Shown here: in pieces, positions 27,349-38,680 of the stretch
How positions within the stretch are numbered: position 1 is the stretch's first letter
Layout: each line of letters begins with the position of its first letter
From: Streptomyces pyxinicus
GTDB lineage: Bacteria > Actinomycetota > Actinomycetes > Streptomycetales > Streptomycetaceae
DNA: 64,000 bases
Direction: 5' to 3'
Assembly: GCF_024753135.1 (NCBI RefSeq)
Contig: NZ_JANUGP010000002.1
Location: 62,001-126,000 of the forward strand
Made by a program: the position numbers and the translations under genes
The notes under the pieces: model-generated
What the model saw: only the letters and a program-made list of their open reading frames with translations
The model's database searches: none
What the model was told of the DNA's origin: nothing

Positions 27349-29876
27349 TGTTCCGCACCGCCCTGCGCAACGTCCTCGCGCACAAGGCCCGGCTCCTGAT
27401 GACCGTGCTCGCCGTCATGCTCGGCGTCGCCTTCGTCTCCGGGACGCTGGTCTTCACCAACACCATCTCCGACGCCTACCAGAAGAGTTCGGCCAAGGGC
27501 TTCGACCACGTCGACGTCGCCGTCACGGCCGCGTACCAGGACGCCGAGGGCAACAAGGTCGGCAAGTACGCCGAGCTGACCCCGGCGCTGCTCGCCAAGG
27601 CCGCCAAGGTGCCCGGCGCCGCCTCCGCCACCGGTGTCGTCAGCGGCTTCACCGCCGTCGCCGACAAGGACGGCAAGCTGGCCGGCGGCGACTGGCAGTC
27701 CAGCGGCGGCAACTACTGGGGCACCAGGGACGCCCGCTACCCGCTGGTCTCCGGGCACGCCCCGCACGGCAAGGGCGAGGTGCTGCTCGACGCGAAGACG
27801 GCCGAGCGCGCCGGCTACCGGGTCGGCGACACCGTACGGCTGTCCGTCGACGGTCCCGTCCTGACCCCGAAGGTCGTCGGCATCTTCACCACCGACGACG
27901 GCAACGTCGCCGCGGGCGGCAGCCTCGCCCTGTTCGACACCCCGACCGCGCAGGCCCTGTTCGACAAGAAGGGCACCTACGACGAGATCGACGTCCAGGC
28001 GGCGGCCGGAACCAGCCAGTCGGCGCTCAAGGCCGCGGTCGACAAGGCGCTGCCGTCCTCTCTGGTGGAGACCACCACCGGTCAGCGGCTCGCCGACGAC
28101 CAGGCCACGTCGATCGCGGCCTCGATGAGCGGCATGAAGCAACTGCTGCTGACCTTCGCCGGCATCGCCCTGTTCGTCGGCACGTTCATCATCGCCAACA
28201 CCTTCACCATGCTGGTCGCCCAGCGCACCCGGGAACTGGCCCTGATGCGCGCGGTGGGCGCCTCCCGCCGCCAGGTCACCCGCTCGGTGCTGATCGAGGC
28301 GTTCGCGGTCGGCGCGGTCGCCGGTGTGACCGGTCTGGCGGCCGGCATCGGCATCGGCGCGGGCCTGCGCTCGCTGCTCGGCTCCTTCGGCGCGAGCATG
28401 CCCGACGGGCCGCTGGTGGTCAGCCCCGGCACGGTGGTGACCGCCCTGGCGGTCGGCACCCTCATCACCGTGCTCGCCGCCTGGCTGCCCGGCCGCCGGG
28501 CCGCGAAGATCCCGCCGGTGGCGGCGATGAGCAGCGTGCACGCCAAGGCGACCACCAAGTCGCTGGTGCTGCGCAACACGCTGGGCGCGCTGTTCTCCGC
28601 GGCCGGTGTCGCGGTGGTCCTCGCCGGTACGACCATGAACGCCGACTCCGGCCAGGGCGCGATGGGCCTCGGCGCCGCCCTGCTCATCATCGGCGTGTTC
28701 ATCCTGACCCCGCTGCTGTCCCGCCCGCTGATCGCCGCCGCCGCTCCGCTCCTGCGCGTGTTCGGGGTCTCGGGCAAGCTGGCCCGGCAGAACTCGGTGC
28801 GCAACCCGCGCCGTACCGCGGCCACCGCGTCCGCGCTGATGATCGGCCTCACCCTGATCACCGGCATGACCGTGGTGGCGGGCAGCCTCCAGACGTCCAT
28901 CGACAAGATGGCCAGTGCCGCGATCCGCGCCGACTACGTCGTCTCCATGGCCAACCGCGGTCCGCTCTCCCCCGAGGTGGCGAAGAAGATCGCCGCCGAC
29001 GACGACGTCACCCTGAGCAGCCCGCTGCGCAACGCCGAGTCCCGCATCGACGGCAAGAGCGACTATCTGACCGGCGTCGACGGCGCGGCCATCGGCAAGC
29101 TGACGGACCTGAAGATGGCCAAGGGCTCCTTCACGGTCGGCGGCTCGCGGGTCGTCGTGGACGAGGACCGGGCGAAGGAGTACGGCTGGCAGCCCGGCTC
29201 GGAGTTCACCGCGCACTTCGAGGACGGCAAGGCCCGGAAGCTGACGGTCGCCGGGATCTACGAGGGCAACGACCTGATCAGCGGGATCATGCTCGACAAC
29301 AAGGTGCTGAACCCGCACGTGTCCGACCCGACCGACAGGCAGGTCATGGTCAAGACGGCCGGCGGCGCCTCCGACGCGGTCAAGGACCGGCTGGCGAAGA
29401 CGCTCGGCACCAACCCGGCGATCAAGATCCAGGACCGGCAGGACATCTCCGACGACATCGCGAAGATGTTCACCCTGATCCTGAACATGGTCTACGGCCT
29501 GCTCGGCATGGCGGTGCTCGTCGCGGTGCTCGGCGTCATCAACACCCTGGCGATGTCGGTCTTCGAACGCGCCCAGGAGATCGGCATGCTGCGCGCCATC
29601 GGCCTGGACCGCAAGGCGGTCAAGCGCATGGTGCGCCTGGAGTCCCTGGTGATCTCCCTGTTCGGCGGCGTGCTCGGCATCGGTCTGGGCGTGTTCTTCG
29701 GCTGGGCGGCCGGTGAGCTGCTCGGCACGAAGATGCCGACCTACGAACTGGTCCTGCCCTGGGGCCGGATGGCGGTCTTCCTGCTGCTCGCCGGGGTGGT
29801 CGGCGTCCTGGCGGCGCTGTGGCCGGCCCGGCGCGCGGCCCGGCTGAACATGCTGGCGGCCATCAAGGCCGAGTAG
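27348..29876 (+). CDS. FtsX-like ABC transporter permease
   Basis: An 842-residue permease with the duplicated MacB/FtsX architecture: N-terminal helix (about 12-35), a large extracellular domain, three helices (about 265-395), a central pair of helices (about 420-470), a second extracellular domain and three C-terminal helices (about 710-830). Both FtsX cores end in the LPGRRAAK / WPARRAAR motif. Likely role is export or envelope remodelling (lipoprotein, lipid or peptide extrusion); the substrate is unknown. Coupled to the ATPase by TGATG overlap. Confidence 0.92.
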
Positions 29877-29885
29877 CGCGCGGTC

Positions 29886-29937
29886 GTACGACGACGCCGG
29901 GGCTCCGTGGCGGCACGGGGTCCCGGCGTCGTCGTAC
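29886..29937. terminator. Bidirectional terminator between permease and cyclopropane synthase
   Basis: A perfect 16-bp stem (29886-29901 with 29922-29937) around a 20-base loop, located between two converging genes. Confidence 0.85.
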
Positions 29938-29947
29938 CGCGCCTCGC

Positions 29948-31240
29948 TCAGCCGTGCCAGGTACGGGGGCGCGGCGGAAGGCCGGAGGCGCCGGACTCGG
30001 GGGTGCGGACGGCGAGGACCTGGTTGACGCCGATGCGATTGCGTTCGAAGGCGAGCGCGGAGGCGGCCATGTACAGCCGCCAGACCCGGGCCCGGCCGAA
30101 GCCGGCGAGCCGGACCGCGCGGTCCCAGTCCGCCTCCAGGTTGACGACCCAGCGGCGCAGGGTGCGGGCGTAGTGCTCGCGCAGGGCCTCCACGTCCCGG
30201 ACCTCGAAGCCGGCCCGCTCCAGCTGGGTGACGGTGGTGCCGAGGGGGGCGAGTTCGCCGTCCGGGAAGACGTAGGAGTCGATGAACCGGTCCACCTCGT
30301 ACGCCGTCTCGTCCCGCTCGGGGCGCCGGGCGATCTGGTGGTTGAGGAGCCGGCCGCCGGGCTTCAGCAGGGCGTACAGCCGGCTCGCGTACTCCAGGTA
30401 GCGGGCGGCGCCGACGTGTTCGGCCATGCCGATCGAGGAGACGGCGTCGAAGGGGCCGTCCACCACGTCCCGGTAGTCCTGGACGCGGATCTCCACCCGG
30501 TCGGTCAGGCCCTCGTCGGCGACGCGCTTACGGGCGTGGGCGGCCTGTTCCTGGGAGAGGGTGACCCCGACGACGCGCACGCCGTGCTCGCGGGCCGCGT
30601 GGATGGCCATGGAACCCCAGCCGCAGCCGACGTCCAGCAGCCGCTGACCCTCCTTCAGGCCCAGCTTGGCGCAGACGAGTCCGAGCTTGTCGCGCTGGGC
30701 GGACTCCAGGGTGCCGCCGTCCTCCCAGTAGGCGCAGGAGTACACCATGGAGGGGCCGAGGACGATCTCGTAGAAGTCGTTGCCGACGTCGTAGTGGTGG
30801 CTGACGGCGCGTCTGTCGGTGCGCCGGGTGTGCAGGCGCCGGCGGGGTCTGCGGATCTCCTCGCGCGGCGGTGCGGGCGGCAGCGGCGGTCCGGCCAGCT
30901 TCAGCAGGTCGCGGGCGGCGGCCCGGACGGCGGGATCGCGCACCGCCTGGGCCAGGGTGCGGGCGTCGTCCCCGCGCTCCCACACCAGGCCGGCCACCGC
31001 CTCCAGCGCGGTGTACAGGTCGCCGTCGATGTCCAGGTCACCGGAGACCCAGGCGCGGGCCAGGCCGAGTTCGCCCGGCTTGAACAGCAGGCGGCGCAGG
31101 GCGCGGCGGTTGTGGAACACGAGTGCCGGGGCGTCCGGCGGTCCGGCCTCGGACCCGTCCCACGCCCGCACCCGCACGGGCAGCGGCGTTCCCAGCACCT
31201 GCTCGGCAAGACTCCTCAGCCGCGACGCGGCGTCGGCCAT
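29948..31240 (-). CDS. Cyclopropane-fatty-acyl-phospholipid synthase family methyltransferase
   Basis: A 430-residue SAM-dependent enzyme that adds a methylene to unsaturated acyl chains of membrane lipids. HHYDVGNDFY (148-157) is the CFA synthase signature, LLDVGCGWGSM (201-211) binds SAM, and SSIGMAEHVG and FIDSYVFPDGEL follow as in the family. The start at 31240 is preceded by GGAGGTG; longer frames have no ribosome site. Monocistronic, between two terminators. Confidence 0.92.
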   Translation of the reverse strand: MADAASRLRSLAEQVLGTPLPVRVRAWDGSEAGPPDAPALVFHNRRALRRLLFKPGELGLARAWVSGDLDIDGDLYTALEAVAGLVWERGDDARTLAQAVRDPAVRAAARDLLKLAGPPLPPAPPREEIRRPRRRLHTRRTDRRAVSHHYDVGNDFYEIVLGPSMVYSCAYWEDGGTLESAQRDKLGLVCAKLGLKEGQRLLDVGCGWGSMAIHAAREHGVRVVGVTLSQEQAAHARKRVADEGLTDRVEIRVQDYRDVVDGPFDAVSSIGMAEHVGAARYLEYASRLYALLKPGGRLLNHQIARRPERDETAYEVDRFIDSYVFPDGELAPLGTTVTQLERAGFEVRDVEALREHYARTLRRWVVNLEADWDRAVRLAGFGRARVWRLYMAASALAFERNRIGVNQVLAVRTPESGASGLPPRPRTWHG

Positions 31241-31380
31241 GACGCACACCTCCAAGACGAGATCCCGGATGTCCGATGACCACGTAAACACCGTGCGGCT
31301 CCCGGCACAGTCCCGCAACGGGGTCACGACTGGGCAAAAAGCTGTATCCCACACGTACTTTGGCGGTGCGCCGGCACGCC

Positions 31381-31420
31381 GAAGGGGCCGCCCGCACCAC
31401 GGATGGCGGACGGCCCCTTC
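31381..31420 (-). terminator. Terminator of the NADH dehydrogenase gene
   Basis: GAAGGGGCCG (31381-31390) pairs with CGGCCCCTTC (31411-31420); the stem begins 25 bases past the ndh stop. Confidence 0.82.
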
Positions 31421-31444
31421 GGGCGGTACTCGGGTGACCTGGGG

Positions 31445-32827
31445 TCAGGAGGCCTTGGCCTTCTCCTCGGTCTTGCTCGCGGCGGCGACCGGCGCGGGCT
31501 TGGCGGCCTCGAAGAACTCCTCGCGGGGGTTCTCCATGGCGCCGAGGGAGACGACCTCGCGCTTGAGGAACACGGCGAGCGTCCAGTCGGCGAAGACGCG
31601 GATCTTGCGGTTCCAGGTCGGCATGGCCAGACCGTGGTAGCCGCGGTGCATGTACCAGGCGAGGCGGCCCTTGAGCTTGATCTTCATCTTGCCCATGACG
31701 ATCATCGCCACGCCCTTGTGCAGGCCGAGGCCGGCGACCGCGCCCTTGTTGGCGTGCTCGTAGTCCTTCTGCGGGAAGCCCCGCATACCGGAGATGACGT
31801 TGTCGCCGAGGATCCGGGCCTGGCGCAGCGCGTGCTGGGCGTTCGGCGGGCACCAGGCGTTCTCGTTGCCCGCCTTGCGGCCGACGAGGTCCGGGACCTG
31901 GGCGTTGTCACCGGCGGCCCAGATGTAGTCCGTGCCCTTGACCTGGAGCGTCGGCTCGCAGTCGACGTGGCCGCGCGGGCCGAGGGGCAGGCCGAAGCGG
32001 GCGAGGGCCGGGTTCGGCTTGACGCCGGCCGTCCAGACGATCGTGTTGGAGTCGACCTCAAGGCCGTTCTTCAGCACGACGTGGCCGCCGACGCAGGAGT
32101 CCATCGAGGTGGAGAGGTAGATCTCCACGCCGCGGCTCTCCAAGTGCTCCTTGCCGTACTGGCCGAGCTTGGGGCCGACCTCGGGGAGGATCTTGTCGGC
32201 GGCGTCGACGAGGACGAACCGCATGTCCTCGCGGGACACGTTCTTGTAGTACTTGGCCGCGTCCCGGGCCATGTCCTCGACCTCGCCGATGGTCTCCGCG
32301 CCCGCGAAGCCACCGCCGATGAAGACGAAGGTGAGCGCCTTGCGGCGGATCTCCTCGTCGGTCGTGGAGTCGGCCTTGTCCAGCTGCTCCAGGACGTGGT
32401 TGCGCAGGCCGATGGACTCCTCGATGCCCTTCATGCCGATGCCCTGCTCGGCGAGGCCGGGGATCGGGAAGGTGCGGGAGACCGCGCCCATCGCGATGAC
32501 CAGGTAGTCGAACGGCAGCTCGTACGCCTCGCCCACCAGCGGGGCGATCGTGGCGACCTTGCGGTCCTGGTCGATGGTGGTGACCCGGCCGGTGAGGACC
32601 TCCGCCTTCGGGAGCACGCGTCGCAGCGGGACGACGACGTGCCGAGGGGAGATGCTGCCGGCGGCGGCTTCGGGGAGGAAGGGCTGGTAGGTCATGTACG
32701 ACCGGGGGTCGACGACCGTGACGGTCGCCTCGCCGTAGCGCATCTTCTTGAGGATGCGCCGAGCTGCGTACAGGCCTACGTACCCACCGCCTACTACGAG
32801 GATCCTGGGACGCTCCGTGGTGCTCAT
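31445..32827 (-). CDS. ndh: Type II NADH dehydrogenase (NAD(P)/FAD-dependent oxidoreductase)
   Basis: A 460-residue non-proton-pumping NADH:quinone oxidoreductase of the inner membrane face. FAD-binding GGGYVGLYAARR is at 12-23, the NADH-binding FIGGGFAGAETIGEVEDMA near 168-186, and IWAAGDNAQVPDL closes the FAD site. C-terminal amphipathic and Lys/Ala-rich tail as in actinobacterial NDH-2. Feeds electrons into the menaquinone pool. Confidence 0.92.
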   Translation of the reverse strand: MSTTERPRILVVGGGYVGLYAARRILKKMRYGEATVTVVDPRSYMTYQPFLPEAAAGSISPRHVVVPLRRVLPKAEVLTGRVTTIDQDRKVATIAPLVGEAYELPFDYLVIAMGAVSRTFPIPGLAEQGIGMKGIEESIGLRNHVLEQLDKADSTTDEEIRRKALTFVFIGGGFAGAETIGEVEDMARDAAKYYKNVSREDMRFVLVDAADKILPEVGPKLGQYGKEHLESRGVEIYLSTSMDSCVGGHVVLKNGLEVDSNTIVWTAGVKPNPALARFGLPLGPRGHVDCEPTLQVKGTDYIWAAGDNAQVPDLVGRKAGNENAWCPPNAQHALRQARILGDNVISGMRGFPQKDYEHANKGAVAGLGLHKGVAMIVMGKMKIKLKGRLAWYMHRGYHGLAMPTWNRKIRVFADWTLAVFLKREVVSLGAMENPREEFFEAAKPAPVAAASKTEEKAKAS

Positions 32828-33318
32828 GCCATCGAGTATCCACCTGCCTCAGGGGGGCTGCTCGTGCGCCCCTTCACAAGGTCCGAGGGGCCCTGTGCTA
32901 AACTCCGCGGCCCGCGTGACGCAGATCATGGCCGGTCATCGGAACCATGGGGTGGTTCGACCCGTTGTCAAGGGCGTGTGAGCTGCTCGTCTCCTCGAAC
33001 GCACCCTCCGTCGCGACACCCGGACACCGACGCGGGGCCCTCTCTCGGGCCCGCTTCACACCCCCCATCTGAACATGTTCAAACGGTTCCGGCACCCCCG
33101 GAAGGGCCAACCGGCCCTGTTTACGGCTCCCACGGGACGGAATTCCTTGTGAAGAACTTCACGAACTTTCCCGAGGGGCCGTCACCGAGGGCCCCGGAAG
33201 GGCCCCTCGCCCCCGCTCAGACGTTATCCGACCTGCTCAGCGGAGGCTACCTGCGGGTAACAAAAAGCGTCACACACCAGGGCGGGCCCGTGTACACGAT
33301 CATGCGTACACCGGTCAC
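32828..33318. other. Divergent regulatory region between ndh and the toxin-antitoxin pair
   Basis: 491 bases with no convincing gene. It contains an inverted repeat GTGAAG-AA-CTTCAC at 33149-33162, a GC-rich hairpin around 33171-33210 and, directly before the antitoxin, TGTACA-type repeats (listed separately). The ndh promoter is expected near 32880-32910 but I cannot place it firmly. Confidence 0.45.
33291..33310 (+). promoter_or_regulatory. Candidate YefM autoregulatory operator
   Basis: TGTACA (33291-33296) and CGTACA (33305-33310), 14 bases centre to centre, end 8 bases before the antitoxin start. E. coli YefM binds paired palindromes with a TGTACA core, so antitoxin autoregulation here is plausible. 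Confidence 0.55.
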
Positions 33319-33591
33319 ATGACGGAGAACACCGTGACCGTACGGGAAGCACGCGCGCACCTCGCCGACCACATCAACCGAGCCGAGGAAGGCGTGCCGA
33401 CCGTGATCACTCGTAACGGTTCTCCGGTGGCAGCCGTAGTCCCGATCGCGGACTTCGAGGCACTGGAGGAAGCGGCCGACGTCATGCTGGCGCGCGAAGC
33501 CGAAGCCGTGCTGGCCGAGGGCGGCCCCACGGTGACGATGGCGGAGCTGCTGGCGGACCTGTTCACCGAGCGGAACGGCGATGCGGCGTGA
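33319..33591 (+). CDS. Phd/YefM family antitoxin
   Basis: A 90-residue antitoxin. The N-terminal half VTVREARAHLADHINRAEEG and VVPIADFEALEE match the Phd/YefM DNA-binding dimerisation fold; the acidic C-terminal part would wrap the toxin. Its stop overlaps the toxin GTG start (GTGA), and it should repress its own promoter through the TGTACA repeats upstream. Confidence 0.9.
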   Translation: MTENTVTVREARAHLADHINRAEEGVPTVITRNGSPVAAVVPIADFEALEEAADVMLAREAEAVLAEGGPTVTMAELLADLFTERNGDAA

Positions 33592-33857
33592 AGTACGCCT
33601 TCCGGTTCACCACAGCGGCGCAGCGTCAGCTCCGGGCCGTCAGCCGACCCGACGCCATGCGCGTCCTGACCGCGCTGACCGGCCTCGGTGACGACCCGTA
33701 CCGCGAGGGCGCCGATGACAAGAAGCTCGCCGGCCCGTCCGGGCTCTACCGGCTCAGGGTCGGGAACTACCGGATCGCCTACCAGATCAACGAGGGTGAA
33801 CTGGTCATCCTCGTCGTCAAGGCAGGCGACCGGCGGGACGTGTACCGCAACCTGTAG
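33588..33857 (+). CDS. RelE/ParE superfamily toxin
   Basis: An 89-residue protein of the RelE/ParE fold with LRVGNYRIAYQINEGELVILVVKAGDRRDVYRNL, the strand-rich core of ribosome-dependent mRNA interferases (RelE, YoeB). Basic residues in GDRRDVYRNL are in the position used for mRNA cleavage. Coupled to the antitoxin by a 4-base overlap; GTG start. Whether it acts as RelE or as a ParE-like gyrase poison cannot be settled by eye. Confidence 0.88.
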   Translation: MKYAFRFTTAAQRQLRAVSRPDAMRVLTALTGLGDDPYREGADDKKLAGPSGLYRLRVGNYRIAYQINEGELVILVVKAGDRRDVYRNL

Positions 33858-33861
33858 CCGG

Positions 33862-34803
33862 TCAGGCCACCGACCACGCGATGCCGTCGAGGATGTCGTG
33901 TTCGCTCACCACGACCTCCCGGGCGCCGGTGCGCTCCATGATGGCGAGGAGGACGAGGGCGCCCGCGCCGATCACGTCGACCCGGCCCGGGTGCAGGGAC
34001 GGGATCGCGGCGCGCTCGGGGTGGGTGGAGCGCAGCAGCCGCTCGGTGATCTCGCGGACGCGGGCCGCGGAGACGCGGGAGTGGTGGATGCGCGTCGAGT
34101 CGTACTCCGGCAGGTCCTGGGCGATGGCCGAGATCGTGGTCACCGAGCCGGCCAGGCCGACCAGGGTGCGCGCCTCGCGCAGCGGGACCGTCCGCTCGGC
34201 CAGGTCGAGGGCGGCCTCGATGTCGGCGCGCAGGGCGGCGATCTGCTCCGCGGTGGGCGGGTCGCTCACCTCGCCGTCGTGCGCCAGGTGCCGTTCGGTC
34301 ATCCGTACGCAGCCGACGTCCACCGAGCGCGCCGCGCGGACGTGGTCGTCGCCCACGACGAACTCGGTGGAGCCGCCGCCGATGTCCACGACCAGGTAGG
34401 GCCGGGCGAGGCCGGAGCGGCCGGTCAGCTCCTTGGTGGCGCCGGTGAAGGAGAACTCCGCCTCCTGGTCGCCGGTGATGACCTCCGGCTCCACGCCGAG
34501 GATGTCCACGACGCCCCGCACGAAGTCGTCGCGGTTCTCGGCGTCGCGGGAGGCGGAGGTGGCGACGAAGCGGAGCTTCTCGGCGCCGTGCCGCTCGATG
34601 GCGTCCGCGTACTCGCGGCACGCGGCGAAGGTGCGCTCCAGCGCCTCGGGGGCGAGCCGGCCGGTGCGGTCGACGCCCTGGCCGAGCCGCACGATCGTCA
34701 TCCGCCGGTCCAGGTCGGTCAGTTCACCGGTCGCCGGATCGGCGTCCGCGACCAGCAGCCGGATGGAGTTGGTACCGCAGTCGACGGCGGCGACCCGGGT
34801 CAC
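33862..34803 (-). CDS. Ppx/GppA family exopolyphosphatase
   Basis: A 313-residue ASKHA-fold phosphatase that hydrolyses polyphosphate and possibly pppGpp. VAAVDCGTNSIRLLVAD (4-20), the catalytic E in GDQEAEFSFTGA, VVDIGGGSTEF and GLAGSVTT are all present. Lacks the C-terminal extra domain of E. coli Ppx, like mycobacterial Ppx1/2. Its GTG start overlaps the DUF501 stop (GTGA). Confidence 0.93.
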   Translation of the reverse strand: MTRVAAVDCGTNSIRLLVADADPATGELTDLDRRMTIVRLGQGVDRTGRLAPEALERTFAACREYADAIERHGAEKLRFVATSASRDAENRDDFVRGVVDILGVEPEVITGDQEAEFSFTGATKELTGRSGLARPYLVVDIGGGSTEFVVGDDHVRAARSVDVGCVRMTERHLAHDGEVSDPPTAEQIAALRADIEAALDLAERTVPLREARTLVGLAGSVTTISAIAQDLPEYDSTRIHHSRVSAARVREITERLLRSTHPERAAIPSLHPGRVDVIGAGALVLLAIMERTGAREVVVSEHDILDGIAWSVA

Positions 34804-35330
34804 TGCTCGTCCTCCCCGGGGAGGATCACGCAGGCGCCCTTGCGCCACCACTCCGGCAGCATCGCGAGGGCCTCGTCGCCGAGCGGGTTCACGCCCGGTC
34901 CGGCGGCCAGCGAGTGGGCCACCAGGACGTGCAGGCACTTCACCCGGTCCGGCATGCCGCCCGCGCTCGGGAAGTCCTTCAGCTCCTCGATCTCGTCCCG
35001 GCGCCGGAGGTAGTCCTCGTGCGCGGCCCGGTACGCGGCGGCCAGCTCCGGGTCCCGCCCCAGCCGCTCGGTCATCTCCTTCATCACCCCGCCCGCCTCC
35101 AGCGTGCCGATGGCGGAGGACGCCTTCGGGCACGTCAGGTAGTACAGCGTCGGGAAGGGGGTGCCGTCGGGCAGCCGGGGCGCCGTCTCCACGACGTCCG
35201 GCTGGCCGCAGGGGCAGCGGTGCGCGATGGCCCGAAGGCCCCGCGGCGGGCGGCCGAGCTGCTGCTTGAAGGCCTCGACGTCCGCGTCGGTGGGCTCGGT
35301 GCGGACGGTGGGCGGCGGAGGGGTTTCCAT
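34800..35330 (-). CDS. DUF501 domain protein
   Basis: A 176-residue actinobacterial protein with CPCGQPDVVETAPRL, PTLYYLTCPKASSAIGTLEA and DRVKCLHVLVAHSLAAGPGVNPLGD, a DUF501 pattern with several conserved Cys/His residues. Function unknown; it always sits between a DivIC/FtsB-like gene and ppx next to eno. ATG 35330 chosen; upstream readings merge with the ftsB reading frame region. Confidence 0.88.
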   Translation of the reverse strand: METPPPPTVRTEPTDADVEAFKQQLGRPPRGLRAIAHRCPCGQPDVVETAPRLPDGTPFPTLYYLTCPKASSAIGTLEAGGVMKEMTERLGRDPELAAAYRAAHEDYLRRRDEIEELKDFPSAGGMPDRVKCLHVLVAHSLAAGPGVNPLGDEALAMLPEWWRKGACVILPGEDEQ

Positions 35331-35377
35331 GACTGCTTTCAGCGTGGCTTTCTGTCGTGTCGCCGGCGCGGGGCCGG

Positions 35378-35854
35378 TCACTGGTCGGAGGCGTCGGACT
35401 TGTCGACGCCGTCCCAGACGTTCGCGTACCAGGGCCGGTGGGCGGCCCGGAGGTCGGCGCGGGACTGCTTGGCGGCGCCGGGGTCGACGACCACGTACCC
35501 GGTCTCGCCCGGCAGCACGTAGTGCAGCCGGCGCCGGATCTGCTGCTCGGCGTAGGAGTCGTCCTGCCAGCGCGCCTTGAGGTCGCGCAGCTGCTCCACC
35601 CGCTGCCGGGCCTGCTGCTGCTCCCGCTGGAGGTCGGCGATCTGGGCGCGCTGGGAGACGTACTGGCGCATCGGATACGCGAGCGCGACGACCATCGAGC
35701 ACAGCACCAGCGCGAGCAGCGCCGCGCGCCCGGTGAGCCGGGAGCGGCGGGCCTGCCGTTTGGTCTGGGACCGGTAGACCCGGGCCGCCGTCTGCTCGCC
35801 GAGCAGCCTGAGCCTGGTCGCGGTGGAGAACCGGTCCCGGTCCTTCACGGCCAT
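35378..35854 (-). CDS. FtsB/DivIC septum formation initiator protein
   Basis: A 158-residue bitopic membrane protein. Basic cytoplasmic N-terminus, one helix (about 43-62), then a coiled coil (QIADLQREQQQARQRVEQLRDL, about 71-95) and the short LHYVLPGETGY motif of DivIC/FtsB proteins, which bridge FtsL and FtsQ in the divisome. ATG 35854 is preceded by GGGGAGG. First of the ftsB-DUF501-ppx run. Confidence 0.9.
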   Translation of the reverse strand: MAVKDRDRFSTATRLRLLGEQTAARVYRSQTKRQARRSRLTGRAALLALVLCSMVVALAYPMRQYVSQRAQIADLQREQQQARQRVEQLRDLKARWQDDSYAEQQIRRRLHYVLPGETGYVVVDPGAAKQSRADLRAAHRPWYANVWDGVDKSDASDQ

Positions 35855-35876
35855 CTCCGCCTCCCCATCACACGTG

Positions 35877-35921
35877 CGTACGTCCCCGCACACGGTACGG
35901 GACCGGGTACGGGGACGTACG
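35877..35921. terminator. Hairpin between eno and ftsB-like genes
   Basis: CGTACGTCCCCG (35877-35888) pairs with CGGGGACGTACG (35910-35921). It lies in the ftsB leader and after the eno terminator, so it may terminate eno read-through or shape the ftsB leader. Confidence 0.55.
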
Positions 35922-35935
35922 TACGACTGGCTACG

Positions 35936-35966
35936 GCATGCCCCGATAACTATGGCTGGGGCATGC
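35936..35966 (-). terminator. Terminator of eno
   Basis: GCATGCCCC (35936-35944) pairs with GGGGCATGC (35958-35966), 10 bases past the eno stop codon. Confidence 0.75.
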
Positions 35967-35976
35967 TCCTCGTCGG

Positions 35977-38332
<2,356 letters not shown>

Positions 38333-38337
38333 TCACC

Positions 38338-38520
38338 GACGCCTGCGAGGTGAGCTGTCGGGTTCGGGCCGGTTGAGTTGCCCGGCCGCACTCCCGCTTG
38401 CGCGAGGTGCGGCTCCACCCCAAGCCGCCGCCGGCTCGACTGCCCGGCTACGGCACTTACCTTGGGTCCCCCGCTCCTGCCTTCGGCGCTTGACGCGACG
38501 ACTGTTCCCGGGCGGCCGCT
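38338..38520 (-). ncRNA. ydaO-yuaA type c-di-AMP riboswitch
   Basis: On the minus strand the leader contains GCGGGGGACCCAAGG, the partner CTTGGGGTGGAGC and the highly conserved 3' block CGAACCCGACAGCTCACCTC followed by GCAGGC, all hallmarks of the ydaO-yuaA class. It ends about 20 bases before the Rpf start codon, consistent with control of terminator formation or initiation. In Streptomyces this class switches off rpf when c-di-AMP is high. Boundaries are approximate. Confidence 0.9.
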
Positions 38521-38680
38521 GGCAGGATTCGGCGTTGCGGCTGCCGGGGCTCGTGGTGACGAGCGATCACGACGGTAGACACGCGATCGACGGAATTTCA
38601 AAGACGATCAGGGCTTCTGAGACTCATCCCACACTTTCACCAAACCGGACATCAGTGATCAAGTGGGGCGTCAACTCGGC

